Shown: positions 28,004 through 47,200, numbered from the stretch's first letter. The stretch is 64,000 bases of DNA from Pagrus major (GCF_040436345.1 NC_133221.1:31261589-31325588); one strand, 5' to 3'. A program made the numbers and translations. Notes: generated by a model not told the origin, from the sequence alone.

Positions 28004-29379
28004 CCTACCATGATGCTCAGTTCAGATGCACACAAGGCATTTGATCGGGGCAGGTGGAGCTTCCTGTATCATACTTAGGGGGGCTTTTGGTTTTCACTCA
28101 ACTTTTCTAGACTGGGTAAAATTGGTGTATAAAAACCCCAAATCACGGATTAGAGTAAATGGCTGTTGCTCGGACTTCTTCCTCATAAGAGGAGTCAGAC
28201 AGGGGGATTGTCTGAGTCCGTCATTGTTCGCTACAGGTTTTGAACCATTAGCTGGGTTGATTAGACAAAACAAAGACATAATGGCTATACGAGATGAAGG
28301 GGGAGTGGAACACAAAACATCTCTATTTGCTGATGATATATTAACATATATAAGTGAACCACCCTCAACTATACCAGCTCTGATCCAAAATCTAAATGAA
28401 TATGGGCAAATATCAGGTTATTTGACCAATGAATCTAAATCAATAGCCATGATGCTCTCAGGCAAATATCCAACAGAATAGGAGGGAAAGTTTCATTTTA
28501 AATGGACCACGACAGGGTTAAGATATCTGGGTATTATCATTACTCCAATCATATCACAGTTATTTGAGGAAAACTATGGAAAATTGATCACAGAAATGAA
28601 GAGGGATTTGGTTAGATGGGAGATACGACCCCTATCACTGATGGGAAGAACTGAAACTGTGAGAATGAACATCGTACCAAGATTGTTGTTTTTCTTCCAG
28701 TCATTGCCAGTTATGGTCTCTAGCTCCACTTTTCAAATGTTGGACAAAATCATATCTAAATATTTGGTAGAATTTAGGAGCCAGAATTAAATATTAAATA
28801 CTTCTTTGCCCAAAGGAGAAGGAAGGATTACATTTACCTAATTAAAGAAATTATTACTGGGCAGCACAAATAAGAGCTATTATTATGTGAATTACTAAAG
28901 AGACAGAAACAGTTTGGGTGGGAATGGAGCAAAATCATGGAAAAAATCACAGGCGCTGAAAACAAACAGTTTTACTGAAAGATGGGCACCCGTGATACAA
29001 GCAATACCAGAATGTTAACCATCTCTTTTTTCTTTTCTTCTTTTTGGTTGTTTTATCTTAATGTTTCTATTTGTATTTGTATTTGTGCTCTGGACAAACA
29101 TATGTCCTTTTCGTCTGTTTTCTGTAATTTGGTCCTAAAATGAGGCTGTCTAACTGTATTGTTAGTATAAGGTTGATAACAACTGCGGGACAACTGTTGG
29201 CACCAGGGAATTACCCTTAACAAAGGGAAAAGGACTATTTTATATTAACAGTCACAAAAGACTTGAAGGGACTATGGATTGGACCAGGGGCACGTGTTTA
29301 TTCATCTCTGCCTTGTTATATGATATCTGTTGTATGTTTTGCTGACCGAATATGTTAAATAAAAAGTGAGTTAAAAAAA
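28004..29379 (+). mobile_element. L1-type LINE, 3' part
   Basis: The RT domain resumes in the frame left at 25608: SSDAHKAFDR, then GVRQGDCLSPSLF (about 28192-28230), the catalytic FADD motif in SLFADDILTY (about 28320-28350), and GRTETVRMN with PRLLFFFQSLP. Frameshifts and stops at about 28080 and 28481 and after 28790 show it is inactive. The element ends in an AATAAAAAGTGAG segment followed by a short A-run near 29373-29379, consistent with a LINE 3' tail. Confidence 0.85.
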
Positions 29380-32300
29380 CCCCGAAATAAAGCAAATTAA
29401 TGGCACTCTATGACGACACTTGACCAGCAGCTTTGTAAACATGATGGAGGCAGATGAGTGAATGCTGCTGACCAAAGGACTACTGAATGGAAAAGCCAGA
29501 GTTTCTAACATTCTTTCTCAAACCAAGAATGGGATGTGGTTAATTGTTGAATGGACGCCGCAGCCTATGCCAATGCCTATGCCGTAGCCTGATGTGGATC
29601 TCCCCAGAAATGTAGGCTAACTGCATGTGGCAACAAACTTGTTTCTAACACCTTCTGGAAGTGAAATTCAAGTATAACTAAGAAGCGGTTCATTTGAGTC
29701 AGTAGGGTTAGGGCTAGCAAAGTAGCTATTAGATAGGAGAGGACATGGTCATCACCCAATTCTCCTTGTCTGCTAGCACTCTAGTCTGAATCCTGGCCTG
29801 CAGGCCCCAACCCCATGAGTCTTTGATAGAAGTAGCTGAGTATTCCCCAGAACATGTCCCCACGCCACAGTGACTCAGCTGACCAATGCCAGAAACCCCA
29901 ATCAACTGGCCCTGCTGACGTCAAGCCAGACCAAGACAGCAATACTGTACACAAATGCAGTGAGAGAGACTTTTGAACTGTACATTCAGTTTACAGTCAT
30001 CCTGGAGGACCTTCTGCTGGTCACGTGGGTTTGACAGTTGCACAATGGAGCAGCCAACACCTACAAACTTTTACTGGTCCCCAGTGACACGAAAAAATCA
30101 GTTCCAACACTGTTACAGGTTACTGGTCACATTAAAAGTAAAAGATGGATCAAGTGATTTTTTGCAGAACTAAGACTGCGAATTTTGATGTATCACAATT
30201 ATTTCATTTGGTCAATCCTGTTGTGGAGTGAGATGTCATAACACATTTTACAGCTTACCAATTCAAAACAAAACATAAATTAATATTACAATACAATTCA
30301 AATCTGACCTTGCAGATAGAATGATTGGTTACACAGTACAGTATTTTTAAATCTTTAACTGAATTTTGACAATCAGGTTCCAAAATATGACTTGACACCA
30401 ATGTTGAATCCAAAAACCTAGAAACTAGATCACAACAGTGGGTTTTGCACATGCTACATTAATATATTCTCTATGTAAGAAAAGTGTAGATAAATAGTTA
30501 CAAAGTTAGCAAGATGTGAACCACAACACCCCCTTATGGTTGACATGGATCATTTTTGGCGGTTGAACGACTTCTCCCTTTTACTTCGTACCTAGATAAT
30601 ATACTGTAATACAGTCTAATAACAGAAAACGTGTTGTCTTTCCAAGTCCAGAATTGAACTTGGAGTTCGAATAATTTATATGGCATGAAAAAAAGCAAGA
30701 TAATCATAGTGCTTTACTCACATGATCACAGATGAATGAAAGGCAAATGCAGCCCCACAATTTGAAAATAATCCAAAAAAGAAATTCCAAAATGCTAATG
30801 ACCCCAAGCGTTTCCATTACCCCCACAATACTAAAGTGTCATTAGTGCTCTCAGAAAAGGATAAGGAAAAGCAAAAATCCATGGTTGGTTGAGTCCAGAG
30901 GTAACGGCGCAGACATTTGTCTTCAACTGTTGTTTAATGTGCGAATATTTAGTCAGACCCTTTGGTTTGGAGATGAATGTTTCTTCAGTTGCTGTATCCA
31001 GTTGCATCACAGTCAGAGACTCTGGTAAAGACAACCATTACATTTTGGAGATGTATTGGCAGGTAAGCACATACTCATGCAGTTTTATCAGGCAGAACAA
31101 AATGGACATGCAATATTCACAGTTCAGAGCAAAACATCTTTATTACATCTTTTTGGTTATCCTCTGTCACCCACGTCTTTCACTATACACATTGAAATAA
31201 CCTTACAATCATCCTCAGTAATCATAACACATAAAGCCCTTTCATACTGGAGGTTACAAATCTAGTGGAGACTTGTCTTATGTCCAGAGAGCCTTTCAGG
31301 CTGACAAAGTCTATTTATGCCCAGTAGAGAGCAGCACTGATACATATGGAGTACCACAACTCTTCATCATTGCTCTTTTGATGAAGTTCATGGTCCCATA
31401 TCCCTTAAGAGGGAAGACAATTTACATCAGCAGTGAGAAAGACTGGCTTGTCAATGAGACGGGGCATTCAAATCAAGTGAAAAATGGGGCAAAAATAAAA
31501 TCCACGAGGTGATCTATGTGATCTATCTATCTCTGTGAAGAAAACCATTAGCAGGATTAATGTAGCTACTGAGACCAGGGCCAGTGTCAGAAAAACTGAA
31601 GTCCCCTAACAACTTTCTGAAAATGAACCACTACTAACAAACTCAAAACAACTATGACTTTTCCAAAATAATTGTGATGTGATTCATGATTATTGTAAAT
31701 GATCATTCTTGCATCACAATTTTCATTTTTACTGTAAAAACTATTAAAATCATGATGCTGTGACAATTGTTGCAGTCTGTACCAAACAAACTTATGGAGA
31801 AAAAAATGTGTAGGCCAAGACATCTCTACAGCATTACAGTACTTCCTTACAATGCTGTTTGGCACACATTTCACTTCAAGAAATCAAAAACATTGCAGCA
31901 TCTGTGATTATATTGGATATTTGTTATATTGCATTTTCGATAATATTTTGATTAATTGTGTATGAAACCCATTACAGTTTTGGTCATGGGTTTCATATGT
32001 TTTCTGTAATAAACTTCTACATGCAAACATTTCATCAGATGGGGGACCCAGGGACAGAATCTTATCAAATGGATGTCTGTGGTCTAATTTGTGTCAGTTT
32101 AGGGGTCCTTGACATAAAGAAGTTTGAGAATCACTTCTCTAACCTCTGGACCTCTGCTCCTCTCACCCCTTCCTCACCTCTCTAAATGTTGTTGATTTCA
32201 GGCTCATCACTCCTACTGAACACGGGAGGTAGGATTTCAGGCTCGTCACTCCTACTGAACACGGGAGGTAGAGGAGAAGGAAAGCATACCTGGCCATATG

Positions 32301-35300
32301 TAACATGCAGTCAGCCTAATAAATACCCACCATGTTTTCGTCTTTAGCTGTAGAATGTAAGTTGCTAAAACCTCAAATTCCCCCCAAAAAACCCCAAGAC
32401 AAGCCCTATGGTGAGCACACATTATCACTGACAAAAGAAAAACTGACTCTCATTTAAAGATAATGAGAATGGGAACCTCAGTTCTGGATTCCTTTTTTGA
32501 TCTTAAGGCACCTATCACTTCACTTTTTGTCCACGGTGGCATATGCTTTGCTACAACCAATCTATGTTATACCACCTCTCTGATGCATTTCTTTGCATAT
32601 AGTGGAAAGATAAGTTATTTACAATATAAGTAAACTTCTGTATGTAGCATTAGTTAATATTATGATTGAAGAATTGATGAAGCTGCTGCTACACCTTAAT
32701 TTCCCAGCTTGGGATCAATAAAGTATATCTATTTTATTCTATTATTCTATTAAGCTAATTCAGTGCCTTATCATCAAGTCACAGTATTTCATAGGAATTT
32801 TAGCTGTATATATTTTAGATCTATGTGCCACAACAAAGTCGACAACATGGCTAATGCTTTGATGCATTTGTCCACATACTTTATTTCCGGTCTGGGCTTT
32901 CTTTCCCTGGTGTGGGCACGGCCCCTTAGTTCCAGTAGAGGATGATTTCAATGCTACACAGTATACAACTTTGTGGTAACAGTGTATGTTTATTCCTTCC
33001 CTGTTTGAACATGAAAATGCCCCTGTGCACAAAGTGAGATCCATAAAGACATGGTTTTCCCAGTTTAGTAGACGCTCATCCCAGTTTAGTAACTTGACTG
33101 GCCTACTCAAAGTCCTGACCTTGACCCCATTAAAACAGTCCAGGTCTGATAACCCAACTTCAGTGTTGGACCCCACTAATGCTCTTGTGTCTGGATGGGT
33201 TCAAATCCCTGCAGTCACATTCAGAGGTGATCTGGGCCTCATGCGACCACATTCTTTAAGCAGTGTTTATGCACATGCATCCTGGGAAACACTGAAGGAC
33301 TGCCAACTCAGCTGACGTCCTCTGTGAAACATGAAACATTTGGTTCACTCTAATGCAAACTATGCATTTGGGCTCTCTCAACCCCTTAACCTGTCAACGT
33401 AAGCAGCAGATGTTTGTCACACACTGTCTGATCTGACCACTGAACCTGTGACCACCGTCCCCCAGACTATCTTCAAAAATCCAGAGAGTTGTTTAGAATC
33501 AAACTTTGCAAAACATCATTGGTGCCTACTTGTAAATTCAGGGTTTAATACAAAACATGAAGTTGTTTCTTTCCTTCTATAAAGTGTTGCAGTATCACTG
33601 TACCAGTCTGTCTGCTTCTGTGTCTAAAGTGCATCTTCCCTGCCAACATTTAGCAGCTGTTTGAACACACTGCTTTTACTGATTTCACCATTTACACTCA
33701 ATTTATGAGAGAAGACAACATTTCATTGATGGTAAACATGTAAAATTTTACAAATACAAAAACAGTAACCAATGTAGGCTACTTCTTTGTCGCCCATGGA
33801 GAACGTCCCCAGACTCCTTTATGGAATTGCTGTATTTTTGTGAATAGTTGAGTTAGGAGAAACTTTATACAAATTCTTAATAATTTGGGTCTTCTTGTAA
33901 ATTCAGTGTTAAAAACCTCAAATTATTTCTTTTTTGTGTAAAGAACATTGTGTCTGTTTGTACTATGGTTGGGCCACCGATTAAAAACAACGCATTTGGT
34001 CTTTGCAAACAGAAATGATGTACTTGCTAGTTGCATAAAGAGCGGGGGAAGTGAGATCTCAGGTGTTCACTTGAGACACATGTTAATGCAAGGTGTGCAA
34101 CGATGGACTTAAGCTTTCCGCTTGTGATCTGATCAGCTAAGAAGCATGTTAATACCAGGTGTTAACAGGGCGTGTGGTTAAGGCTCTGTGAGGAGAGAAA
34201 GTCCACATTTTCTGTCACCATTAGCTACACATGTAATGTTATTGTTTCAGGAATTATTAATTTTAGAAATAAAATCCAATTATATATCCTATCATGTCAC
34301 CTGTGCACCCACACTGCAATGAACCCCTCAATAATGACTGTAGTTTACTGATGATACCTTTAAGTAAACTGTAGTTCAGTATGCCAATATACAAGATTAC
34401 CAGGGTCAATTATGAGTATACAGTATGTTGAGATACAAAATGAGGCATTTGTTTCAGTACTAGAATAGAATAAAATAAAATAAAATAAAAAAGCAAATGT
34501 AAAATGAGAGTATGTGAATATCTTAAAAAGCTCAAATTCTGCAACTGTTCATTCAAAAACCAAGGTGCTGTTGAGCAAGGCACTTAACCACCAGCTGAAC
34601 CTGCAGACACTCTCAGTAAAGGTCTGTTATTGACCTGGACCTCTGAAACCTGATGGCCTGACATAAAGCAGGTCTTCGTAGCTCACTGGTCTGGGTAGGG
34701 TCTGAAAGAGTGTTGTACTTTCAAAATGATCAGGTGTGGACAGTCCTCAGTTACATTCTTAGGAGGTTTTTACAGCAGTTCCACTCACCGCCTGCCGCTC
34801 ATTCCAAGTTTTATTAAGTTTTCTTGCAATGCCAACATATTGTTCTGCATTCATAAAACTTTTTGCTCACACCTTGCTTAACCATGTCATGTGATCTGCT
34901 ATTCAGTACACAGACATTACTGTGACTACTATCACCACTGACTATCCATGCAATCATATTACTACAGTTCAGCACACTGGACACACAGTCCAGCCATATA
35001 TGAGCTGTTTCCACCTAGTCTTGTTGTTGCCTTCTCTTGCCTAGTTTGACAACTTTGATGATGTGTTCTGTGATGTTGGCCTGTTAAAGCACAAAGCACT
35101 CCTCTGTGCACAAGTGCAAAGATGGAGAAATGTAAAAGAGAAAATAAGTTGTTGGTTCTGTCATGTGAATGATGTCCAACATGTAGTCTGGCTTGTCATG
35201 GCAAGAATTTATGAATTGATGACTGCCTAATCTGACACAGTGACTGTCTCACAAGACTAAAATATCCTATAGCACAATCCTGGCATAAATCTTTTTTGGG

Positions 35301-35344
35301 TATATAATTCCAGGGGCCAACATGAAAGGGCACGATTCCAAAAC
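29380..35344. other. Six-kilobase gene-free region with scattered repeat debris
   Basis: No protein or RNA gene is supported. Visible items: a 39-bp direct duplication (32195-32272), a TTGGGATCAATAAAGTATATCTATTTTATTCTATT-type tail near 32705-32755 like the 3' ends of some fish LINEs/SINEs, a (TAAAA)n run near 34465-34490, and TTGAGCAAGGCACTTAACC near 34572, which resembles a dispersed fish repeat. Everything else looks like unique AT-rich intergenic sequence. Confidence 0.45.
32195..32272. repeat. Tandem duplication of a 39-bp unit
   Basis: Two adjacent copies (32195-32233, 32234-32272) differ at one position (CTCATCACT versus CTCGTCACT). No function is apparent. Confidence 0.9.
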
Positions 35345-36535
35345 GTTGAGATGCTCTGTTAATCTATAATCCATAATATCATTAAAAGATTCAGAGAATC
35401 TGGAGCTATTTTTGCACGTCAGGGGCCAGGCTGAAGACTAAACTTGAATGCCCTTTGATCCATCAAGCGGTACTGTGTTAAGAACCAACATGACTGTGTT
35501 AAGGACATCACTAGATGGGCTCAGGAACACTTCAGAAAACGCAAAAGCAAGTTAAGGCTCTACCGTGCAAAGTAAAAGCCAAACATCAACAACATGCAGG
35601 AACACTCCTGAGTTCTCTGTCAACCCGAGCTCATTTGAGATGAATTTATGCATAGATGAAAAATGTGCTTTGGTCTGATGAGTCCACATTTCATATAGGT
35701 TTTGGAATCATGGAAATCTGGGCCAAAGGGCACCACCAAGATTGTTACCAGCACAAAGTTGAAGAGCCAGATGGTATGGGGATGTGTTAGTGCCACTGAC
35801 ATGGGTAACTTACACATCTGTGACGGAACCATTAATGCTGAAAGGTACATACAACATATGCCGCCATCCAGATGATGTCTTTTTCAGGGACATCCCTGCT
35901 TATTCCAGCAAGACAACACCAAAGCCACATTCGGCACATGTTACAACAGCGTGGCTTCATATTAGGAGAGTGCAGGTACTGGACTGACCTGCCTGAAGTC
36001 CAGACAATGGACACTTTGAAATGTTGAACAACTGAAGTCAAACATCAAGCAAGAATGGGAAAGAATTCCAATTTAAAAACTTCAACAATTAGTGTCCTCA
36101 GTTCCCGAACACTGAGTATTGTTAAAAGAAACGGTGATATAATACAGTGGTGAACATGTTCCAGTCCAGACTGTTTTGGAATGTGTTGCAAACATCAAAT
36201 TCTGAATGATTGTACAGTCGTGGTCAAACGTTTACATACATATATACCACAGCAGTCCCATGTTTCTGTGATGAATGAGAGGAACACAAACTACTTTGTC
36301 ACAGAACATTCATGAAGTTTGGTTCAGTAATGAATTTATTATAGTTTTCTGAAAATGTGACCAAATCTGCTGGATCATAAATATACATACAGTAATTCTA
36401 ATATTTGGTTAAATGTCTCTCGGTCATTTTCACCTCAGTTAGCTGCTTCTGATATCCATCCACAAGCTTCTGGTCGTCCTCAGCTGAATTTTAACCACTC
36501 CTCTTGACAGAAGTTGACAGGTGAAGTTCAACTAT

Positions 36536-36956
36536 GGGCGCACTCACACTAAGCAGTCCATACCGTGCCCAAGCACGTTTGACCCCCAAAGTCCAATTTG
36601 TTTGACTAGTGTGAGTGCTCCATACCGCGCTCAGGTACACATTTGCGCAACGTATAATCATGGGTAATACACCGCCTTGCATAATCAAGATATCCTGGAA
36701 TGTGAGAGGGCCGTCTATGACCAAACCACACAAAATAAACCACAAAAAAGTCAGCAAAGTCAAGTTCTCTGTGTTGTTCTCCATTGTTCTGCGACTGTGC
36801 TACGACGTGATTACATACAAGATGTACAAGAGGTAACCGTGTTAAGGACCGGTTTCGGCTGGAGCAATGTGAGTGCAGGCCAGCGGGGGACTGGGGAGCA
36901 GGGACAATGGTGTTTTGGCACAATACGGAGCAACTTGGCCAAGTGTTAGTGTTCCC
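36536..36956. mobile_element. Small DNA transposon (MITE-like) inside the Tc1 copy
   Basis: Sequence unlike Tc1 interrupts the Tc1 body. Its ends are imperfectly inverted (GGGCGCACTCACACT at the left; the right end complement begins GGGAACACTAACACT). Short TAT/TAA flanks suggest a 3-bp TWA target duplication of PIF/Harbinger type. It contains a second AGTGTGAGTGC motif near 36608. No transposase is recognised. Confidence 0.5.
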
Positions 36957-37625
36957 TAAATTTGTTGCCCTCCTGGCACAGACTTGTTTCTTCAGCAGTC
37001 CACATGCTCTCCATGGGTTCAAGACAGGATTTAGAAGTCCATTCCTTTACCACTCCTGATGTGTGTTTGGGATCATTGTCCTGTTGGAACACCCAACTGC
37101 ACCCAAGAGCCAATCTTCTGCTGATGGTTTGAGGTTTTCCTGAAGAATTTGGAGATAATCCTCCTTCTTCATCAATATTTGATTCTTGTGACCTCCAGAA
37201 GGGTTTTTCTTTGTCCATGTGATCAGCAGCAAACTTCAGTCCAGCTTTAAGGTGCTGTGTCTGGATCAAGGGCTTCTTTCTAACACGGCAGCCTCTCAGC
37301 TCATGTTGATGTAAAACACACTTGACTGTGGACACTGACACCTGTCTTCCAGCAGCTTCTAATTCATTGCAGACTTCCTTTTTGAGGGTTTTTGGTTGAC
37401 TCTTGACCATCCTGACCAATTTTCTCTCAGCAGCAGGTGATAGTTTGTGTTTTCTTCCTGATCGTGGTACAGCTTAACTGTTTGTACAGTTGATCTTGGG
37501 ACCTGTAACTGCTTTGAAATGGCTCCAAGGGACTTTAATGACTTGTTCAAATCAATAATGTGCTCTTTCAGATCAATGCTGAGCTCTTTCCCATTGTGGC
37601 TGAGTCTAATGGGTGTATCAAACAA
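36957..37625 (-). pseudogene. Tc1-type transposase pseudogene
   Basis: On the minus strand, an N-terminal part (about 37625-37400) begins MFDTPIRLSHNGKELSIDLK, with the paired-like helix-turn-helix sequence KSLGAISKQLQVPRSTVQT. A later frame (37419-36960) has SVSTVKCVLHQHELRG, RVRKKPLIQTQHLKAGLKF and the DDE-domain core WVFQQDNDPKHTS. The N-terminal and DDE parts are in different frames, a stretch between them is shifted, and the C-terminus is cut by another insertion at 36956. It is not functional. Confidence 0.85.
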
Positions 37626-38075
37626 GCCCTGTTAAAATGGGTCCAGAAAAGTCACCAGCTGTTATCAATCAGAATCACTCAGAAGAAGTTAAGATGCTAC
37701 AAAGAACATTTCATTCACATGACTTTCTATAATCACCTACATCGATCGTTCAAGTTACTGTATGTATATTTTTTGATCCAGCAGATTTGGTCACATTGTC
37801 AGAAGACCTATAATAAATTCATTACTGAACCAAACTTCATGAATGTTTTTGTGACAAAGTAGTTTGTGTTCCACTCATTCATCACAGAAACATGAGAGCT
37901 GTAGAAATCATTGGGACTGGAAGTGTATGTAAAATTTTGACCGCAATTAATCGGTTTGAACATTAAATATCTTACACTGTCTTCAATTGAATGTAGGTCA
38001 GAAAGGATTTGCAATAATTGCATTCTGTTTTTATGTACTTTACACAGCGTCCTAACCTTTTTGGAATCAGGTTAG

Positions 38076-38562
38076 TATTTATACCAATTGTTTGAGACAC
38101 ATTTTATATTACCCTTGCTGATCTTTGATTCCCTATAGTCCCAGTGCTTTGTCACGTTTGTCCCATTATCTCCACCAACAGTACATTTACCGATCTCAGT
38201 CTTAATGAGGACAATGCTATGGCTCCCCTGTTTCAAATGAAAAGCTTCACTGATCTCTACAGTCAGTGCTGAACACAGAAGCAGAAATGGCTACATTCAG
38301 TAAAAACAATACCTGTTTATAGTGATTCAAGCCTATCTGATATTTCCCAAACCAGTCTGTGACTCATGATAGCTTGATTGTGCTCTTGGATATGACATAG
38401 TAAGAGCTTTCAGAGTGTGGCTCTTTGACTCTCCCACCACTGATCTCTCCTTGCGGCCATGTGTTGTCGAGCTCTCTCTGGGATACCAAGAGGATATCGG
38501 AGCAAGAATTTTCATGAAACACTTGCATTATATGTAATTCATTTCTCCTTTCCTCCCTCTCA
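38076..38562. other. Likely lrrc38 3' UTR / downstream flank
   Basis: No separate gene is seen. It lies immediately beyond the lrrc38 stop (minus strand), so it probably includes its 3' UTR; no canonical poly(A) signal could be fixed. Confidence 0.35.
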
Positions 38563-43837
<5,275 letters not shown>

Positions 43838-44260
43838 GATACAGGGGGTTGAGGGGGTCTTGATAGTGGGTGAGAGGGGAGCTCAGGGAGATGGATGTAT
43901 AAAAAGGTTACGATCACAGTAAGGGAAGGGGAAGGAAAGGTCAGACAACGTAGGCTCAGTGTGGCACTTGCATCCTTTTGTGCTCCCTACACAGCAAAGC
44001 GAGAACAACCCAAAAAGCCATCAAGTAGCGAGCGTTGTATTCCCGGAGATCATGTAACAAGCAGCCCGGATCAAATAGCAGCCGGCTGGCTTTGAGGGGA
44101 GAGAGGGAAGGAGCAAAAGAGAGAGCGTGCGAGAGAGATGAGGGTGTGGGAGGGGGGATGTGAAAGGGGAGAGGATTAACACGGAGGTAAATAGAGGCTA
44201 ACAAACCAGAGACGAGGGGGTGGGGCTTGTGTGTAAGCCACGAGACGTGATTGTGTGTAT
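43838..44260 (-). promoter_or_regulatory. Putative lrrc38 5' UTR / promoter
   Basis: This GA-rich (on plus) segment lies directly upstream of the lrrc38 start, with several AGAGAGAG and GGGGAGAGG tracts, i.e. CT-rich on the gene strand. No TATA box was recognised. Assignment is by position only. Confidence 0.35.
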
Positions 44261-47200
44261 GTGTGCTTATCTCTGTGGAATAGCAGGGACAGTCCTCCCT
44301 GCCTCATTACAGTCCGCACTGGATGAAATCCTGTCTGTGTAGTTTGATGTAAGGCTTCCGTCTTGACACAGAGAGACCTGAAGTGAAGATGAGGATGCCA
44401 TCACCATCTCTGACTCATAGTGACGCATGTATTTCACATGTGACGCTGTGAAATACAACAGTCTCCCACGTGGTCTTTTGGAGGCGCCGCTGTTTCCTCT
44501 CTTCCTGCCTACCTCCTCTTTCAGCCCCCCTTTTCTTTTTCTCACGTCTCCTTCACTCACTGGATGGGGATGGGGATGGAATAGGGCTGGTTTCTCAGCC
44601 TCTCACCATGACAACAGTGTGCACACATACTGTGGAAGTGTCACTGTGGAGGTAAAGCTGTCACTTGACAGCATTTAGACATATCATTCATAGGCAAAAC
44701 ACAAAGAGCTGATCATAAAGTTGTGATGCAGTGCAGTGCAGTGACACCTTCATGAAGCTTAGTGTGTAATGTGAATGTCAAAATGTCCACTTTGGTGACT
44801 TGAGGACAATTTTTGAGCTTGTAGATTTCAAACAACACAGACTATTGAGTGAACGCTGGATTTTTGAGGCAGGTACAATGTCCATGTTTGTGAATAAAAT
44901 GTGAACAAGATATTATAAATTACACATACACATACACATACACATACGTATACATATTTTAACACAAACACAAACAGGCCTATTATAATTTGGTCACAAT
45001 CATACTAAACCAGCTCCAAAATTATAATCATATAAGTCACATTTTTGAAATCTCCCACAAGAGGTTATGTTTTCACCAATGTGTGTTTGTTGGTTGGTTG
45101 GTTTGTCAGCAGGACTACACAAAAACTACTGAACGGATTTCTAAAAAACTTGGATGGAGGATGGGTCTTGTCCCAGAATAGATCCCATTAACTTTTGGTG
45201 TGGATCCGGCTAGAGCAATGGATCCAGGATTTTTTTCTTGCTTGAATATTGAGAGATAGGGCGCTTTTCAACATTTTCATTAATTTCTCACAGAATCATA
45301 CATTGTTCTTGCAACCTAATAGCCAGAATACATTTTGGCAAGGTATGTTTTTGCAAGTTGCAGTTGAAAATTCATGTTTTTAAGTTCAATTTTCAACACT
45401 GTACTTATGCTCTGGTTAGGTTTAGGCAAAAAAACACTTGGTTAGGGTTAGGAACACATCATGTTCTGGCTTAAAATACCTGTTATAGTCGCCACAAACA
45501 TGGCTGCAAATGTTTGACTTCCCGTCCAAAATATCTGTTTTTGTCAACACAAACATGGCTGGAAATTGTCCCACGGTCTCCTGAAAAATATCCAGCGGTT
45601 TCACATTTGCATATTAAGTATTTTTTTAAGTTGAGACACAGTCTCAAACTGCGGTCACTAGTGGGGCAGTCTAGTCACCTGCAACTCCACCACCATCACC
45701 GTCTGAAATGAAAGTCAGGTCATAGATATGTAATGTGAACATGATATGACACATTTTGTGGAAATCTGGCGTAGTTAGGTGGCTGGTATCTTTGAGAGAG
45801 TAAAATTTTGATGTAGATCCTAATAAAAATCAGGATTTAGAAGAATTAAATGTGTTTTATTTGGATATTGGATTAGGCTTAAAGGGGACTGTTGGGCCTT
45901 AGCGGAAGGTATGCGCTCTTCAAGGTGCCATTTCATTTGTTGTTGTCATGGTTTGGCGATTAGTTAGTTATTTCTGTGTTACCGCCACCCACAAGACCTC
46001 CAGAGGCCAGTCCAGAGTCAACATCAGCAGCATCACAAGTCTGGACAGGATGAAGCCTATCAGTGGCACCACCATGGGGTTTTCATCCACCCCCTGCCCC
46101 CCAGACAGGCTAGAAACAAGCCTGGGAGGATGGGCATCAGTTGGCTCAGGATTTTCTAGGTCATGTAGAAGCTGGATATGATGCTCTGTCAGCTATCCAT
46201 CAGTGTGGAGTTTGGAGCAGAACCTGTGGTCGCGTTGATGCATCGTTCCTTCACTACCATCGGTAGCGCTGTCAAGCAGAGAGAACTCCCGAGCTGGACA
46301 GCAGCAGCCACAGGCTGAATGCATCCAGTGCAGTTTGCTGTCGTATATAGTAATGACTGAATGAGACATGTACAGTATGCATTGCTTTCTTTCTGCTTCT
46401 GTAATCTACTGCACACTTAATAGACCACACCTTGTCTGTCCTGTGAGGAACCACACCAAGTCATCTGAATAAGGCTACTAATCACTAAGGACTCATTGTT
46501 GTTCACATATAAAATTAAACTTAAACTGGCAATAGACAACTTTTTTGCTTTAACTTTTGCACACTGTAATGGCTGTAGAAGATGGCACCATCTGCGTATA
46601 GACTGGTTATCTATAAATCTCACTATAATATTCAGCCTGCCCTCCATGTTCATTTTCCTGCAAAAATGAAGGGTGAACTATGACAACTGCCACTGACAAC
46701 CAAAACAGGAAGAGGCATGGTTTTCCTCCTGTCACTACCCCAGGTAATGGTGGTACAACTGAAATAACTGGCCTTTATTGGGATAGGGGAGCTAGTTTAC
46801 TAGTTTTATACTTCTAGCCCTCTCATTAGTTTATTAAAGTACACTTAAAGTGTTATGCACAGGGAGAGACAGGGAGCACTGAGAACAGAGGGAAGCACAG
46901 CCATGGCTTTAACAGAAAGTATTCTCTTAGTAAACTACTAGTTTAATACAGTAATTTCATATTGCAAATAAGTTTTCTTTAAGTGAACTTAACATCATAT
47001 TGATAGTCTACTAGTTATATAGTATTTTTGTACCTTAAGGTATACTACTAGGTAACTATTAGGGTTATTTTTTTACACTTGAAATGCACATTTAACTGTA
47101 GTTTATATATACAGTGTCAGTCGACCACACGTAGAAAAAGTCACATGACAAAGTGGAATAAAAACTTACTTGTTTTCTTTACAAAATTACAAATACAAAT

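Larger units (their letters stand above)
36215..37950 (-). mobile_element. Tc1-like transposon inserted in the outer element
   Basis: Long inverted ends are visible. The left end (CAGTCGTGGTCAAACGTTTACATACAT from 36215, then ACTACTTTGTCACA and TTCATGAAGTTTGGTTCAGT) recurs inverted on the right (CATTACTGAACCAAACTTCATGAA at about 37820, TTTGTGACAAAGTAGTTTGTGTTCC, ending near GTATGTAAAATTTTGACC at about 37940). The arms are about 150 bp. TA flanks the left end, as expected for Tc1. The transposase lies on the minus strand between the arms. The right tip has decayed. Confidence 0.85.
35345..38075 (+). mobile_element. Tc1/mariner-type transposon remnant, outer layer
   Basis: Plus-strand pieces of a common fish Tc1/mariner family: ATAATATCATTAAAAGATTC (about 35376), TGGGCTCAGGAACACTTCAG (about 35517), a transposase catalytic-region remnant equivalent to QQDN.KPH with GTTACAACAGCGTGGCTTC (about 35940-35960), and CAAGAATGGGAAAGAATTCC (about 36050-36072). 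It is cut at about 36214 by another transposon. The 3' part, GTTTGAACATTAAATATCTT through a terminus-like ACACAGCGTCCTAACC...TTTTTGGAATCAG, resumes at about 37951-38075. The 5' terminus is missing or unrecognisable. The transposase has many breaks. Confidence 0.75.

Noticed and set aside
36606-37022. 138-aa minus-strand frame
   Set aside because: It runs across the junction between the MITE-like insert and the Tc1 transposase, so it is a chance fusion.
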